From: Patiria miniata
Taxonomy: Eukaryota; Echinodermata; Asteroidea; Valvatida; Asterinidae
Assembly (NCBI RefSeq): GCF_015706575.1
Contig: NW_024037057.1
Location: 6,009,203 to 6,073,202 of the forward strand
Length of the DNA: 64,000 nucleotides
Direction: 5' to 3'
Part shown: piece by piece, positions 1-11,815 of the stretch
Layout of the letters: every line of letters begins with the position of its first letter
Numbering within the stretch: position 1 is the first letter of the stretch
Translations under genes and position numbers: made by a program
Notes under the pieces: generated by a model
Told to the model about the DNA's origin: nothing
The model's database searches: none
The model's input: only the letters and a program-made list of their open reading frames with translations

Positions 1-119
1 ATTCAATTGATTTCAACGGACAAACGCGCCTGATAAAACCTTCTCAAATCCCTAGGGAGAATACTCTGCCAGTAGGCAGCCATTTCGGCGCTCTTGGTCA
101 TAATCAACCTCTCACAGTC

Positions 120-300
120 ACCAACACTGCCCTCACAGGTACCCATTTACTCCTGGGTGGAGAGAAGCAATGAGTGACAAAGCGCCTTGCTCAAGAGCAC
201 AGGCACCATGACCCCGGGTTGGACTGGAACCCACAACCTGCAGAATTACCCGCAGACCACACATTCAATGCTCCAGACCAACCACTAGGCCACAACGCTT
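120..300 (-). mobile_element. SINE fragment, family A (tRNA-derived)
   Basis: On the minus strand this carries the body of the SINE found complete at 32868-33159: a CTAGTGGTT box-A-like head near 290, then the 'ctcccacccaggag' and 'gggtacc' block near 140-160. The copy is diverged and truncated. It lies upstream of the first visible OGFr exon, so it is probably intronic. Confidence 0.7.
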
Positions 301-522
301 CACTGGTCTATACGATGGGCAAAATGTAGCCCACTCATTGATGTTACAGGGTACTCCTATACAATAGCACTGCCCAGCTGTAGTACAATTATTTGTCAAT
401 CAGTCTGTGGGGGAGTCGGGGAGTCAGCCAGCCAGTCAGTGAGAAAGGTACAAAGGGAATTCTAGGCTGGCCGTCAAGAACCGTTGGCAAAATGTTTTTA
501 ATATGTTAATTTTTGTTGTCAG

Positions 523-1238
523 AGGATATGTAAGGATCCGAAGTGCAGGGATCGCGTCGTCAAATCCTACGAGTTGATGCTTCATTTCTGGGGCATGCAT
601 CTCAAAGACAGAGGAACGGGGGAGATCGTACGAGGGGACAACTGGAAGGAGAGGTTCCGTAATCTCAACAGGTCAGCCAATAAAAAAGTTCAGAAGTATC
701 TCTCATTCAGTCGACCGGTTTCATGGATAAAAGGGACCCAATTTTTGGGATGTCGAGCAAAAGTTGAAGTGAATACTAGGTTTAAAAAACGGCAAATATA
801 TGTATACACTTCGTGCACAAGCACCCCCTCTATGGTGAGAGAGGGAGAGTTGGAGGAGACCCCCAGGAGAGAATGTGGCCTAGTGGTTAGGGTTTGTGAC
901 TCATGATCAGAGTGTCAGGGGTTCAAATCCCGCCGCTGGTCATGTGTAAATAGCCCAAAAACACTTATTAATTTGTGAATTTTTTTTCAACTGAACACAG
1001 GTCGTCCCACAACTACCTCCGGATCACCCGGATTCTCAAGTCGTTGGGAGAGCTCGGCCATGAACATCTGAAGCTTCCCTTCCTGAAGTTTGTTCTCCAC
1101 GAGGCGATCGTGGAGCGGACGCTAGCCAACGCCGAGAGGAGTTGCCTACACTACTGGATACACACGCTGAGAGATGACAAGCAACGAAAGTGGATACAGA
1201 CTTACGCAGATAACCTGCTCGCAGAAAGCAAGCATTGA
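523..1238 (+). CDS. Opioid growth factor receptor (OGFr) domain protein, last two exons
   Basis: Two exons are visible: 523-671 and 1001-1238 (stop TGA at 1236). They join through GT-AG ends as AATCTCAACAG/GTCGTCCC. The joined protein contains SYELMLHFWGMHL, WKERFRNLNRSSHNYLRITR and ILKSLGELGHEHLKLPFLKF, the C-terminal half of the conserved OGFr domain, which in vertebrates belongs to a nuclear-envelope-associated receptor for Met-enkephalin. The upstream part of the domain, which normally holds an IQWLFP motif, is not visible and should lie left of the window. The protein stops soon after the domain (LLAESKH) and lacks the long repeat tail of the human protein. The intron 672-1000 holds a SINE head. 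Family membership is strong; ligand binding in this animal is unknown. Confidence 0.87.
868..958 (+). mobile_element. SINE head, family A
   Basis: tRNA-like segment with box A 'gtggcctagtggttagggtt' and box B 'ggttcaaatcccgcc' about 40 bases later, then the start of the family A body. It sits in the intron between the two OGFr exons. The lack of a plausible acceptor stem and the presence of the same head in several other SINE copies argue against a tRNA gene. Confidence 0.7.
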
Positions 1239-1345
1239 ATTGAGATACATAGATAGAATCATCGTATACCTATTAGCATTTGTACTACATTGTATTACAT
1301 TGTGTTTATTCACTGATACATCCATATAAAACCACAGAGTGTGTG

Positions 1346-2074
1346 AGCGGTTTTGGGCGCTACAGTGAGTAACAGGCAAGGCGGTTTTGGGAAGTACAGG
1401 GAGTAACAGGCAGAGAGATTTTGGGCAGTAAAGGGAATAACAGGCAGGGCAGTTTGGGGCAGTACAGGGAGTTACAGGCAGGGTGGTTTGGGGCAGTACA
1501 GGGAGTAACAGGCAGGGCAGTTTGGGGCAGTACAGGGAGTAACAGGCAGGGCAGTTTTGGGCAGTACAGGGAGTAACAGGCAAGGCAGTTTGGGGCAGTA
1601 CAGGGAGTAACAGGCAGGGCAGTTTGGGGCAGTACAGGGAGTAACAGGCAGGGCAGTTTGGGGCAGTGCAGGGAGTAACAGGCAGGGCGATTTAGGCAGT
1701 GCAGGGAGTAACAGGCAGGGCAGTTTGGGGCAGTGCAGGGAGTAACAGGCAGGGCGATTTAGGCAGTGTAGGGAGTAACAGGCAGGGCGGTTTGGGGCAG
1801 TACAGGGAGTAACAGGAAGGTTGGGACTGTATCACGAGTTACTCGTTTTGAATATTCAATCCGAAAAAAAAAGCTATTGGCGGTTTGGGGCAGTACAGGG
1901 AGTAACAGGCAGAGCGATTTGGGGCAGTACAGGGAGTAACAGGCGGGCAGTTTGGGGCAGTACAGGGAGTAACAGGCAGGGCGGTTTGGGGCAGTACAGG
2001 GAGTAACAGGAAGGTTGGGACTGTATCACGAGTTACTCGTTTTGAATATTCAATCCGAAAAAAAAAGCTATTGG
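1346..2074. repeat. 34-bp minisatellite with a higher-order duplication
   Basis: About twenty copies of a 34-bp unit built on 'ggggcagtacagggagtaac' plus 'aggcagggcagttt', starting about 100 bases after the OGFr stop codon. A non-repeat insert ('aaggttgggactgtatcacg' through 'aaaaaaagctattgg') ends the array and also occurs inside it, at about 1815-1880 and 2009-2074. The two inserts are exactly 194 bases apart, so a block of array plus insert was duplicated. Open frames on either strand are by-products of the unit lacking stops. Confidence 0.93.
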
Positions 2075-2587
2075 AATACTCGGTTGATAATTGAATATTG
2101 AAATGTTTTGTATATTCGGGACAGAAGAAGAGTTTTTCCGTAAGTTGATTGATTAAAACCCTCTTCTGAGAATAAATATGAAATTATTGATAGATTTGTG
2201 CATTTCAGTGAATGTAAATTTGGCTTTTAATTTAAAATTACTTCAGTCACGAGTAAAACCAAATATTAAAGTATCCAAAAACTTTTTTATTTTAAAGTAA
2301 ATTTTATCACAAGAGTGTCATTAAATGTACTCTAATTTGCAGCTGAGCTCAAAATATTAATAGATTTTTTGGGATTGAGATCAAAACTTGTGATATAATA
2401 ATTATTATTCGAAAATGATGAATTGTATGCAAATATTTAACAGAAAAGTCACTGAAATATTCAGAACTGTATTTTAGAATTTATATTTGACATTCCTTTA
2501 AAAACTTTCCTGTGTTTCTGTCTATCAAATTGTAAATTTGTAAAATTACTGATTTTTTTCTTGCCAATATTGTTTCTTCGCGTTTAG

Positions 2588-3113
2588 AGGTAATATACAT
2601 TTGCAAACATCAAAAAACTAAACACAAATACCGTATTATTATGAAATACCTTACTTGACTGTAAGTGAATAATAGTCTCAAGCATCCTGTGAAATCATGG
2701 CACCTGGTGTGCTGCCATTTTCAAGAAAAGTGGAATTTTTGTATCAATTTCCAACGGTGGTCGGCCGACTATCGTTGGAAAAAACTTACTTTTTTTGCAA
2801 ATACTGCCCCCAATTTACCAAATTTAGTTAGTGCACATTTTGTTTGCAATCAGTCTCACTTCTGTGAACAGGTGCAAGCCAGCTAGTCTGGTTTCCTGAC
2901 CTGAAACTTGTCAGACGTCTATAAATCCCTCTGTTTTGTCTGAATTATGGTCAGGGAACCAGACTACAAGAACATGCTTTTTTTTCTTGTTCTGTCCAGC
3001 ATTTATAAACACAAAACTTTAAACAGGTCGAATGTTTGCTATAAAATACTAACCCCCAAATCCATTCATTTCTGAAAATTACAGCAACAGAAAATGTATG
3101 TTGTATATTACCT
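2588..3113 (+). mobile_element. TTAA-type inverted-repeat element, copy 1 (diverged)
   Basis: Matches the copy at 40326-40803 along its length: 'atttgcaaacatcaaaaa', 'gcatcctgtgaaatcatggc', 'gggaaccagactac', 'tactaacccccaaatcc', 'atttctgaaaattacagca'. Ends are AGGTAATATAC and an inverted GTATATTACCT. Flanking TTAG and TCAA are one base away from TTAA. No transposase frame is present. Confidence 0.75.
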
Positions 3114-4835
3114 TCAATGGTAGCAAATTATATACATGTAGCGTGTTTGGAAATTTTATTCATTGTTGAAAAATGATAAAACAAACTCTGTTCATTGATT
3201 GTCGGTCATATTGTTAAAAAATAAATTTAATATGAGGTTATTATTTCTGATGAGAAAAAAAATGTGTCTTGCCTTCATCTTTATGCCAAAAAAAACGTAA
3301 GGGAAAAGTGAACATACTGGCCTCTAGTCTAGCTGTACCTATCTCACCGAATGACTCACTGACCGGCTGACTTGCTTAAAAGGCGACTTGTAACGAGTCT
3401 AGCCGAGGACGTACAAATGTATACCTCAGTTGACGTTGTTCGCATGGCATCCGTTTGTATACGGATTATGGTTGCCTGGTATCCACTGCACACAAACCCA
3501 TTGCCGCACACGTACAGAGAATGGGTGCAATCAACTGTAACATTCAACGACGACTGTTCCGTGTGCATCTTTTTTATGCCCATCCTTCATTTGTAAGTGC
3601 ACGCCCAAACGATACCAAAGATGATATCATGTATCAAACAACTGCATCGGTACTGATATCAATCACAAAGGCCTTTTGGCTGTAGGTTTTACACCATTTG
3701 TTTTGATCATAATTATATTGTTGACAGCAAATGTGCGGACATAAAACAGTTGAGTATTTAACAAGTAAACATGTGGAACCTGAAGCATAAATCGCAACGG
3801 TAAACACATGCATAGTACCATTGATGACTAGTAGGTTGTCCACGGCGTAGAGACACTATTTTGGGCAAGAAAAATACTCTCGAGTCTCGTACAACAATTC
3901 CAACTTGATAACTGCAGAAGAACCGACAGCTTTAAGCACCCTAGTGTCAAGCCACGGTGAGTACGATCGTCCTCATTCATCCGTATTCCAGTAAAGTGCC
4001 AGTGATACGTTATATACATATATTTCAACATTTGATTCTTGTTGACGGAACTTTTTGGGTACATTTAAGCCCTACAGTAGCAAACACCCGTATACATTAT
4101 GTTTAACTCTAAAATGGCCGGATTATTTTGACCATGTTTTGACCATCTCACAGCCGGGGGGTGGGGCAAGATCTCGGCCATCGAGTGACGAAAAAGTATG
4201 AAACTCGGTAAATGCATAGAACAACTTAACATGAACATACCCAAGAAATTTTCATGATTATAGGTCAAAGAGTTTTGGAATTATGGGCATTATTCATATG
4301 CACCAATATGGTAAATCTGCATGCTCTCTGTATATTATGTATACACTATGTATTTCACGGATTTTTAATTTCGTGGTCCGAATTTTATGGTTTTGGTACC
4401 AAAAGATGCGTCAAGACTCGAGGCTAAAAGGTCAGAACAGCTCAGTCGCGAAATCTTTTTCAAGGGCATCGCGGAACTGACGTATGGGGGGCGGATTCCG
4501 CCCGGCCCTTTTGGGATTAAAATAATCGTTATTATCCTATCCCACGATGCTATCACACTGTATCCATGGATGTGGTAGGCCTAGTCATATTACAACTAGC
4601 ATCCCTTCCGGCACTATATAAACGATTCACATACATTCCTATGACCCTTTTTAAACTCTTGTGGACGAAAGAGTTTAATGTAGGCCATAATACAACTAAA
4701 ATCGTATTTATAGAAATGGAATTTTGACCGAAATCGTATTTTTGAATGGGAATAAATATTTGCTACAAATACAATCCCTTATCGAGAGGTTATGATCGAC
4801 TGCATGGAAAAAGTGTTTTCTAAATGCGTTTTACC

Positions 4836-4910
4836 TTTACTTTGACCTTTACTTTTACTTTTACTTTTACTTTTACCTTTACTTTTACCTTTACTTTTAC
4901 TTTTACGGTA
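4836..4910. repeat. (TTTTAC)n microsatellite
   Basis: Run of TTTTAC hexamers, some as CTTTAC or TTTGAC, ending about 45 bases before the annexin start codon. It could lie in the annexin promoter or 5' UTR. Confidence 0.9.
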
Positions 4911-4955
4911 AAAGTTAAATAACCATTCAATAGGAATCGGATTCAAGAGACTAAC

Positions 4956-7900
4956 ATGGGATCAGGCAGTTCGTCGTCGGCGCAACCGGCGGCTAGAGCT
5001 AACGGTCAACCGCCCAAGGGACGCACCGGCAATGTGACGAATACGGACACAGATATAGGCAGACGGGGACCCACACAGGTGGTCCGACAGCTGTATGCTC
5101 CCGCAGGGGCGCCGGTAAGTGTCGCCTTAATTATTTACTTTTTTTCCTGCATGTATTTCCCTCAGACAACTTAACCGCGCTCAACCCCGAATTACAATAA
5201 CAATTCGCCTTTCTTTAAAGACGAATAAACTTATGACAAGAATATGATGTGATAAGTAGAATTTTAATTTACAGGGGGGGGGGGATTTCAAATCGCACTG
5301 AGACTATGAAACAAATAATAGGTTTTTTTATAACAAATAACTTTTTTTTTTTTTTTTTTTTAGAATTTTAAGTGATAAGGCCAAAAAAAGTCTCCGGTTT
5401 CTGGTATGGAGCTTGCCCAAAAAGTGGTGCAGCGACGCGGCTTTTTTTTTTTTTTACCTGATTTTTTTGCTTCAAATGTCGGCTGATGACTGCAAATGGC
5501 GCCCGACTAAACTTAGTGCAAATATATGGGAGTCCAGAGAGGCCACATAAAGCTAAGTTCTCGACCATAACCCAATCTAAAAACACGTTAAAATTTTGCA
5601 GCAGCAGGATTCCAGTCAAACCAGTGAGTTTGGCGGTTTTGACACATCATCTTTCATAGAAAAAAAAAACTTTTTCATTTTGCCGACGCGCATGGCTACG
5701 GCGACGCGCGCGCATACCAGAAACCGGAGACTTTTTTTTGGCCTAAGGGGTTGATGACTGAAGTGTAGAATATGCGACTTACTTTTTGTGGCGACATTGT
5801 GGAGCTGCTATATTAACGGTTGCAATAATGTCATTGTAGTAGGTCTATTTAGCTTGTGGAAAATCAAACATCAAAAGTAACGAACCGATAAAAACTGGAT
5901 CTGGAAAAGAATCTATAATACCAGATTTAAAGGCTTTTTAATTACCCCCAATCGAGAACTTTCCACCATTTTACTGGTTTCGCGAAACGACATTGTGGTG
6001 AGCGATCTTTTTTTGTGTAAAAGTAAAGGAAGGTCTACTCTGAGTTTTTATCTTATTAAAAAGTAAAATTTAAAAAAAAAAAAGACAAAAAAAGGGGAAA
6101 TCCAACAACAAAAACCGTCCCGGTTGTAGGCCTTATTGTTTGGAGGGCGTGGTCAATTAAAGAAGATCACGGCACACTGCAAGTCGAAACGTCAAGCGAT
6201 GATTCATTGTCTCTTCTCATAACCACCTCACCATTACTTAAATATGAAAATAAACAAGACTGCTGCAAACTGATTTCTGACTGGATTGACCTGAAATATT
6301 CAAATCTAAAAATTAAAGCGGCCTGAGCTGACGTTCCGATCTTAACAAGATCTTCTTAAGAGGCGATCTTAAATAGATTTTCTTAAGAGGCAAATTTATA
6401 TATCTTTACCTGTTCCCTTTCGCCCTTTCCTTCACGAGACAACGCCGAAGCCCCCCCCCCCCCCAAAGAAAACAAAACCACCACCCACTTCATTATTTAG
6501 GTGTGGCGTTTATTTTGATTTCAGGCCATTTATCACGGGACCGTCCGACCCAAGCCCAACTTCGAACCCTCCAAGGAAGCGGAGAATCTGAAGATAGCCA
6601 TGCAAGGAACAGGTAAGAAATAAGCTTTAAATAAATAAATTAAAGTGCACTGTATACGGCCTACCTCTCTTAACAATAAATCAACGGAGAGTTTACGAAG
6701 ACCTACAGGAAAAAAACTTTGGTTGATGAGTAAATCCTTTCCACCAATAGATTTTACTCAAGAGTCGGCCATATTTACTGAAAAGCGAGGTAAACTCTTC
6801 ATTTTTGGAACTTGATAGTAGGAATGAAAGCAATGAAATAAAGGTTCATTACAAATAAAAACCAGTCTGCTCTGATGAATAATTCATGATTGAATGATAA
6901 AACATATCCTAAGTTTAAAGCCAAGTTGAAAAACAACATTGAAAGTGAGGTTTTGCTGCACTCCAATCATTATGATAGTCTGGCACCACACCGTTCAATA
7001 ATTTACAATTTATAAAATAGATTCAGGGAACATGATTGAAAATGGCTTCCTAGCTTGTGATGAATTATGTCTTTACATGCACTCATTACTGACACTGTTC
7101 GTTCGGATTCCTTCTTCAAAATTCATCTAAATCAATGATTATGCCGCCTATTTGTCTTATTTTCACCACTGTACCTTCAAATAAAAGTCTTCAGAATTAT
7201 GTCTGATGATGTGGATCGGAACAATAAACCAAACCAAACCGATCCTCCATTTTAAAAGGTAAAATAAAAATGGACCAATCGTATCATCTACAATCCCGAA
7301 ATACATCATTTATATAACCCGTCGAGATTGAATTGTCAAGAATTTGTTTCCGACTGTAAAAAAAAAACACCAAACATGATATTAATTTTTGACCTTCAAA
7401 AACCTTTCAGGAACTAAAGACAATCTCTTGATTGACGTGCTGACGTCATGCGACCGTTGCCAGAGACAACTTATTGCCGAGGCGTACCAACAGAAATACG
7501 GCAAGGTCAGTTCTACCCATGATGCAATTCTAAGACTTGACTCCGCCCCACCCCAATGACGTCATCCCAACCATCATTCGATAACATAAGTCTGTAAGTT
7601 GGAGTTCTTTTTTCGACTTGTGATCTCTTTTTTTTCTATGTCTTTTCTCAGGATCTCCTAAAAGAAATTAAATCAGAGGTCAGTGGCGATTATGAAAGCG
7701 TAGTGGAGAAACTGATGGAGGCAGGGCCCCAGTACGACGCCTGGCTGCTGCACGAAACAATGGATGTACGTCAATTCATATTTTCTCATTAACACAAATA
7801 TAATCATTTTAGGAAAAGTACTCATATAAACTAGTTTTCAAACTTGAAATTAGTCATCAGTTAAGTTTGGAGGATTATTTTTGGACTCCTTAAATATGTA

Positions 7901-10900
7901 GTCTTTCGATGGAGCTGCAGTGCTTTACATATTGGCAAAAAAACTCCAAAATGAAATATTCCAAATATTTTGCTGTGTATTTCAGTGAGATGGCGCAAAA
8001 CTTGTTATATTTTGTAATCTTTCGAAAAATGTTACCATATTCGGGAGTGAGTCACTTGGGGAGAATGATGCGTGGTCATTATTTTCGACGACGCATATCA
8101 GGGTCCATTTAAAAGACAAAGTGGATTATAAATACATGTAACTCAACTGCATTTCTAGCTAGTTTTCCGGTGTCTTTAATGATTAGAATTTCTTTTGGTT
8201 TTGTAGGGACTTGGGACGGATGACGACGCGTTGATTGAGATTTTAAGTTTCCGAAGCAAAGAGGAACTCCAGGCGATACAGAAAGAATACCTGAACAGTA
8301 AGCTGGATAGATGCTATTAGGCCTACATGTACACTGCGACGAGCTTGTATGAACCAAAATAGGGATCAGAAAATATTTGAAAAAGCAAATGGTTTGCAAA
8401 AAAACTAATCATTTTTAAAACAACTGATCGACAAACCATGTACTCAATAACAAAAGGGTCGATTTCATTAAAAACAAAATTGTTGCAATGTCTTAGAAAG
8501 CGTCCTGGGACATTTAACAAGTCCCCGCTCTAATCAACATAATGTCTAAGCGGTTGTGTAGCTAGCATTAACTTGTTTGTCTTTATGTTGAAATATATAT
8601 TAATCGTGGTTAAAAGGACACCACAATTTTATGAAGACCCAGTTTCTTTTTCGTTTGGTTGAAGACCGCATAAGTTTTCTTAAATTTGGGTCAAAATAAC
8701 TCAGTTGAGGAGCAACTAACAAGCGCCAGTCCCCTGACTCTACTCCCCTCCCGTATCAATATCAAAAAAAGCAGAACATATACAAACATGTATCGATAAA
8801 ATTTAATGAAACTGATTTTTCTTTTTGCTAGGATACCAGAGGCAGTTATCCGAGGACATCAAGGGCGACACCAGCGGCAACTTTGAGAAACTCTGTCTCA
8901 AGTTAATGGAGGTGCAACCTTGCTCTTTTTCACATTTTAAAAATCATCGCAGATTAATTAATTAATTTTGTACAATTATTCTTTGATCAAAAAGTTTTGT
9001 AAAAAATGGTGCCCTGCCAAGATAGACGCTTATTTATTGAACAAAATAGACGCTTTTTTTTGTTATTGAACTCAGCGCTAGTGTACTGTCTTACTATAGT
9101 CTTTCTGTGAATGGAACTACATGTATGTGATTTCTTGTTACCATTTCAATTTGGTGTCTGATGAAATCATGTGGTACCTATATTGTCTATTATTGGCACG
9201 ACTTCGAACCCGAGTGTTTGTTTTGATTGTTTTGCATTCCTGAATGGCAGCTTTATGCCTGACGTCACTGACTTTCGTCCATTTGATTGGCTGGTTATTT
9301 TTGCAGGGCAACAGGGATGCTCCCCACGTCCTGGTGGCGTCCTTTGCCGATGCCGATGCCAAGACTCTGTATCAGGTGATTGATTTGCGAAAGTGCCAGA
9401 CTAGTCAGCATTATGTCAAATGTCAATGACCAGTAATTTGTGTGGGGGAGTTAGGGCAATTGGTTATTGTTTGTGACTCGGTATGTAAGGGGTTCGAATC
9501 CAGATGCTGTCCATATGTTGTGTCCTTTGGCAAGCCACTTCACCCCAACATACCCTTCTTCACCAAGGAGTTTAAATGGGAACCTGTAGATGGGGATAAC
9601 CTGCGATGGACTGTCATCCCATCCAGGAGAGATATTGACAACGTCCTGATGAACCACATTTTTGGGGGGACTGCTACTCAAAGAGAGCAGTCGAAACATA
9701 TTACGAGTGACGCTATGATACATGAATTAATTTAAGCCTACTCTACAAATCGACAATATCGAGCCTCCTACTTGTCAATCAGTTTAAAAGGTATTACTGA
9801 AAAATGAAGTACACAATGATACTTCTCAACTTGCCATTAGGTGTACGTAGGCCCAATCGGCGTAATGCGACATAGGTCAATTTAGGGTGAATTCATTTGT
9901 TTTTTGTTCAAACTACAGGAAGGCGAGGACAGAATCGGAACGTGGGATGATCTATTTATAGACATCTTCACCTCGAGGAGCTGGGACCAACTGGGTTGTG
10001 TCTGCGACTCTTACAAAAAGGTATATGATATAGGGCATTTCGTGGCTGCGGCATTGCCTTTTTGCCATCGGTACAGTACGGTGAACAGCCGTAGCCATTG
10101 GCCGTTTTGGACCACCTGACATCACAGCATCAAGAACGTTCCGACACTACGATAGAAGTTAAAACTTTTGATATTATGGTTGCGACGATGATGTGATCGA
10201 CAATCAACGACTGAAATAGCGAAATCGTGAGACAAGCCTCTTCTGCCAAAATGATCCCTGACGAAGATAATGCTGGTGAAAAATTGAAATGTTAACCGTG
10301 CATGTAAATTAATGTTAAGTAATCTGAACTTGTTTTTCTCGTTAGCTGTACGGCAAGACAATAGAAGAAGCACTGGAAAACGAATTCTCGGGAGATATTC
10401 TCTTTGGGTTGAAGAAACTTGGTAAGCAGGGCAAATCACGAGCTTATCCATATTCTATAAGGTTCATTTTATAGTTTGAAACCGCACTACAATCCAAAAC
10501 TAAAATACCAAAATGGTGCAAAGATATTGAAGTGAAATTATGGATACATTTTGGTGGTATCCTTGGTATTATAATAGATAGCACATTCAGTACATGTAGC
10601 ATTGTATCGAAAACACAGGCCCGTGTGGTTTTCTTGTTAAGTGCTTCTTGCTAAAATTATATTTCTTCTTACGAATATCTATCATTTGGCCTTTACATCC
10701 ACCAATTAGGCTATCGTAATTATCCATTTTGTTTTTGCGTTTCCCCTTCAGTTGCCTTTGCGCGAGACAGAGCCGAGTATTTCGCCACCAAGCTGTACAG
10801 CAGTCTGAGCGGTCTAGGCACGGACGACGAGGCGCTTCAGAGGCTCGTTATCAGCCACTGTGAGGTAAGTTTTTTTTTTTACCAGACTATCCCTAAACGA

Positions 10901-11815
10901 GATGCTTCATACACAAGGACGTCGACAAGCCTTAGGTCGAAAGAGGGCGCTGCAACGACATTATAGTTTCTGTGTACACTAATAGAGAAGTTCCGTTTAT
11001 TGGGGCATGCCTTTAGTACCTGTACTTAAATCTAAAAATTGTCAAAATGTTTTTTTTTGTTTAATACCCCAAAAATTGCGCTCTCATTCGTCAATGGATT
11101 AGGCCTAGTGCGCCGCCAAGAGGTAGTAGAGACATAATTATTTGCAGTTCGTATGATGCTGTGCTCGAATCATTTTTCCATTTGCACACTGATTCGCCGG
11201 TTGTTAAGGTTTTCCCGTTAATGGCCGTATTTTAGCGTGCGGTGCTGCATGTAAACAATGAAGAGAGGGTGAAAATGCAGGATGATTATGAATAACGTCA
11301 ACATCAATTAGTTGCTGAGAGGCTTACCAAACGCTTGGTGGCGCTCTTAGCCCCCGCTCTTCAGCTGAAAAGGTCGAGGCTGGAGCGGAGCATCCGGAGC
11401 TACAACGCGACGTCTATTTGTCTGCATTTGTCCATGTAGTTGTAATCTACCGATCATCCATTAAGCCCCGCCCAATGGCGTTTTGACCAATCACAGGCGT
11501 GACTAGTGTCTGACATGCGCCCACGCGCGTCTGACACGCGCAGCTAGAACATGCAGAGTGACATGGGAGAGGCGGGGCCTAAGGATCAGTCTATTGCCGG
11601 TGACCTAGAAAGTAGCTACTTTTATTCTTGCGCGGCCACGTCATAAACTTTCCAAGCACAACTTTCATTCTGTTTTCCATTTTCTCTTCTTTCAGACCGA
11701 CATGCTTGAGATCAAGGAGGCTTTCAAGAACAAGTTCGGCAAGACTCTCGGTAACATGATACGAGATGATTGCTCCGGTAACTACAAGACGGTCTTACTA
11801 GCTCTCATCAATTAA
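4956..11815 (+). CDS. Annexin with N-myristoylation signal, four annexin repeats
   Basis: Eleven coding exons: 4956-5114, 6525-6612, 7411-7505, 7652-7765, 8207-8297, 8832-8911, 9307-9375, 9919-10020, 10346-10421, 10752-10864, 11696-11815. All junctions are GT-AG in compatible phase and give about 368 aa. Residues 1-60 are a Ser/Ala/Gly-rich head beginning MGSGSSSS, which fits the N-myristoylation consensus (Gly2, Ser6) and recalls vertebrate annexin A13. Four annexin repeats follow, with calcium-binding loops GTGTKDN (about 83), GLGTDDD (153), GEDRIGTWDD (234) and GLGTDDE (about 312). Annexins bind acidic phospholipid membranes in a calcium-dependent manner and act in membrane traffic and repair. 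The gene is complete, ends ..LALIN-stop, and has a polyadenylation signal candidate at 12660. The start is the only ATG giving the signal and lies just before a strong donor. Orthology to A13 rather than another invertebrate annexin is inference. Confidence 0.95.
5379..5743. mobile_element. PIF/Harbinger-like MITE, copy 1
   Basis: Terminal inverted repeats of about 30 bases (GGCCAAAAAAAGTCTCCGG and its complement, continuing into TTTCTGGTATG). Flanked by the 3-base duplication TAA at 5376-5378 and 5744-5746, the TWA target typical of PIF/Harbinger elements. A second copy is at 54979-55361. It lies in annexin intron 1 and has no open frame of its own. Confidence 0.87.
9440..9690 (+). mobile_element. 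SINE family A in annexin intron 7
   Basis: tRNA-like head with box B 'ggttcgaatccagatgctg' near 9490, then the family body 'ggcaagccacttcacccca', 'gggataacctgcgatggact' and 'atcccatcca'. Same orientation as the annexin gene. The open frame across it is non-coding. Confidence 0.85.

Larger units (their letters stand above)
2075..4955. other. Intergenic AT-rich stretch between OGFr gene and annexin
   Basis: No coding sequence is supported. The small overlapping open frames at 3356-3843 and 4283-4578 have no splice context or recognisable motif. The stretch holds one TTAA-flanked element (2588-3113) and a TTTTAC microsatellite (about 4836-4910). The annexin 5' UTR and promoter must lie near its right end but cannot be delimited. 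Confidence 0.6.

Noticed and set aside
868..958. tRNA genes at SINE heads (also 9440, 33140, 49250, 57490, 61600, 62060, 63420)
   Set aside because: Box A/B present but no clean acceptor-stem pairing, and each is followed by a shared SINE body.
1146..1583. 145-codon minus-strand frame of Cys/Leu/Pro repeats
   Set aside because: Antisense reading of the 34-base minisatellite and the last OGFr exon.
4387..4578. 63-codon frame with a plausible-looking composition
   Set aside because: No motif, no splice signals, overlapping frame on the other strand equally open.
9442..9735. 97-codon frame in annexin intron 7
   Set aside because: Matches a SINE copy; the same false peptide appears at 63410-63574.
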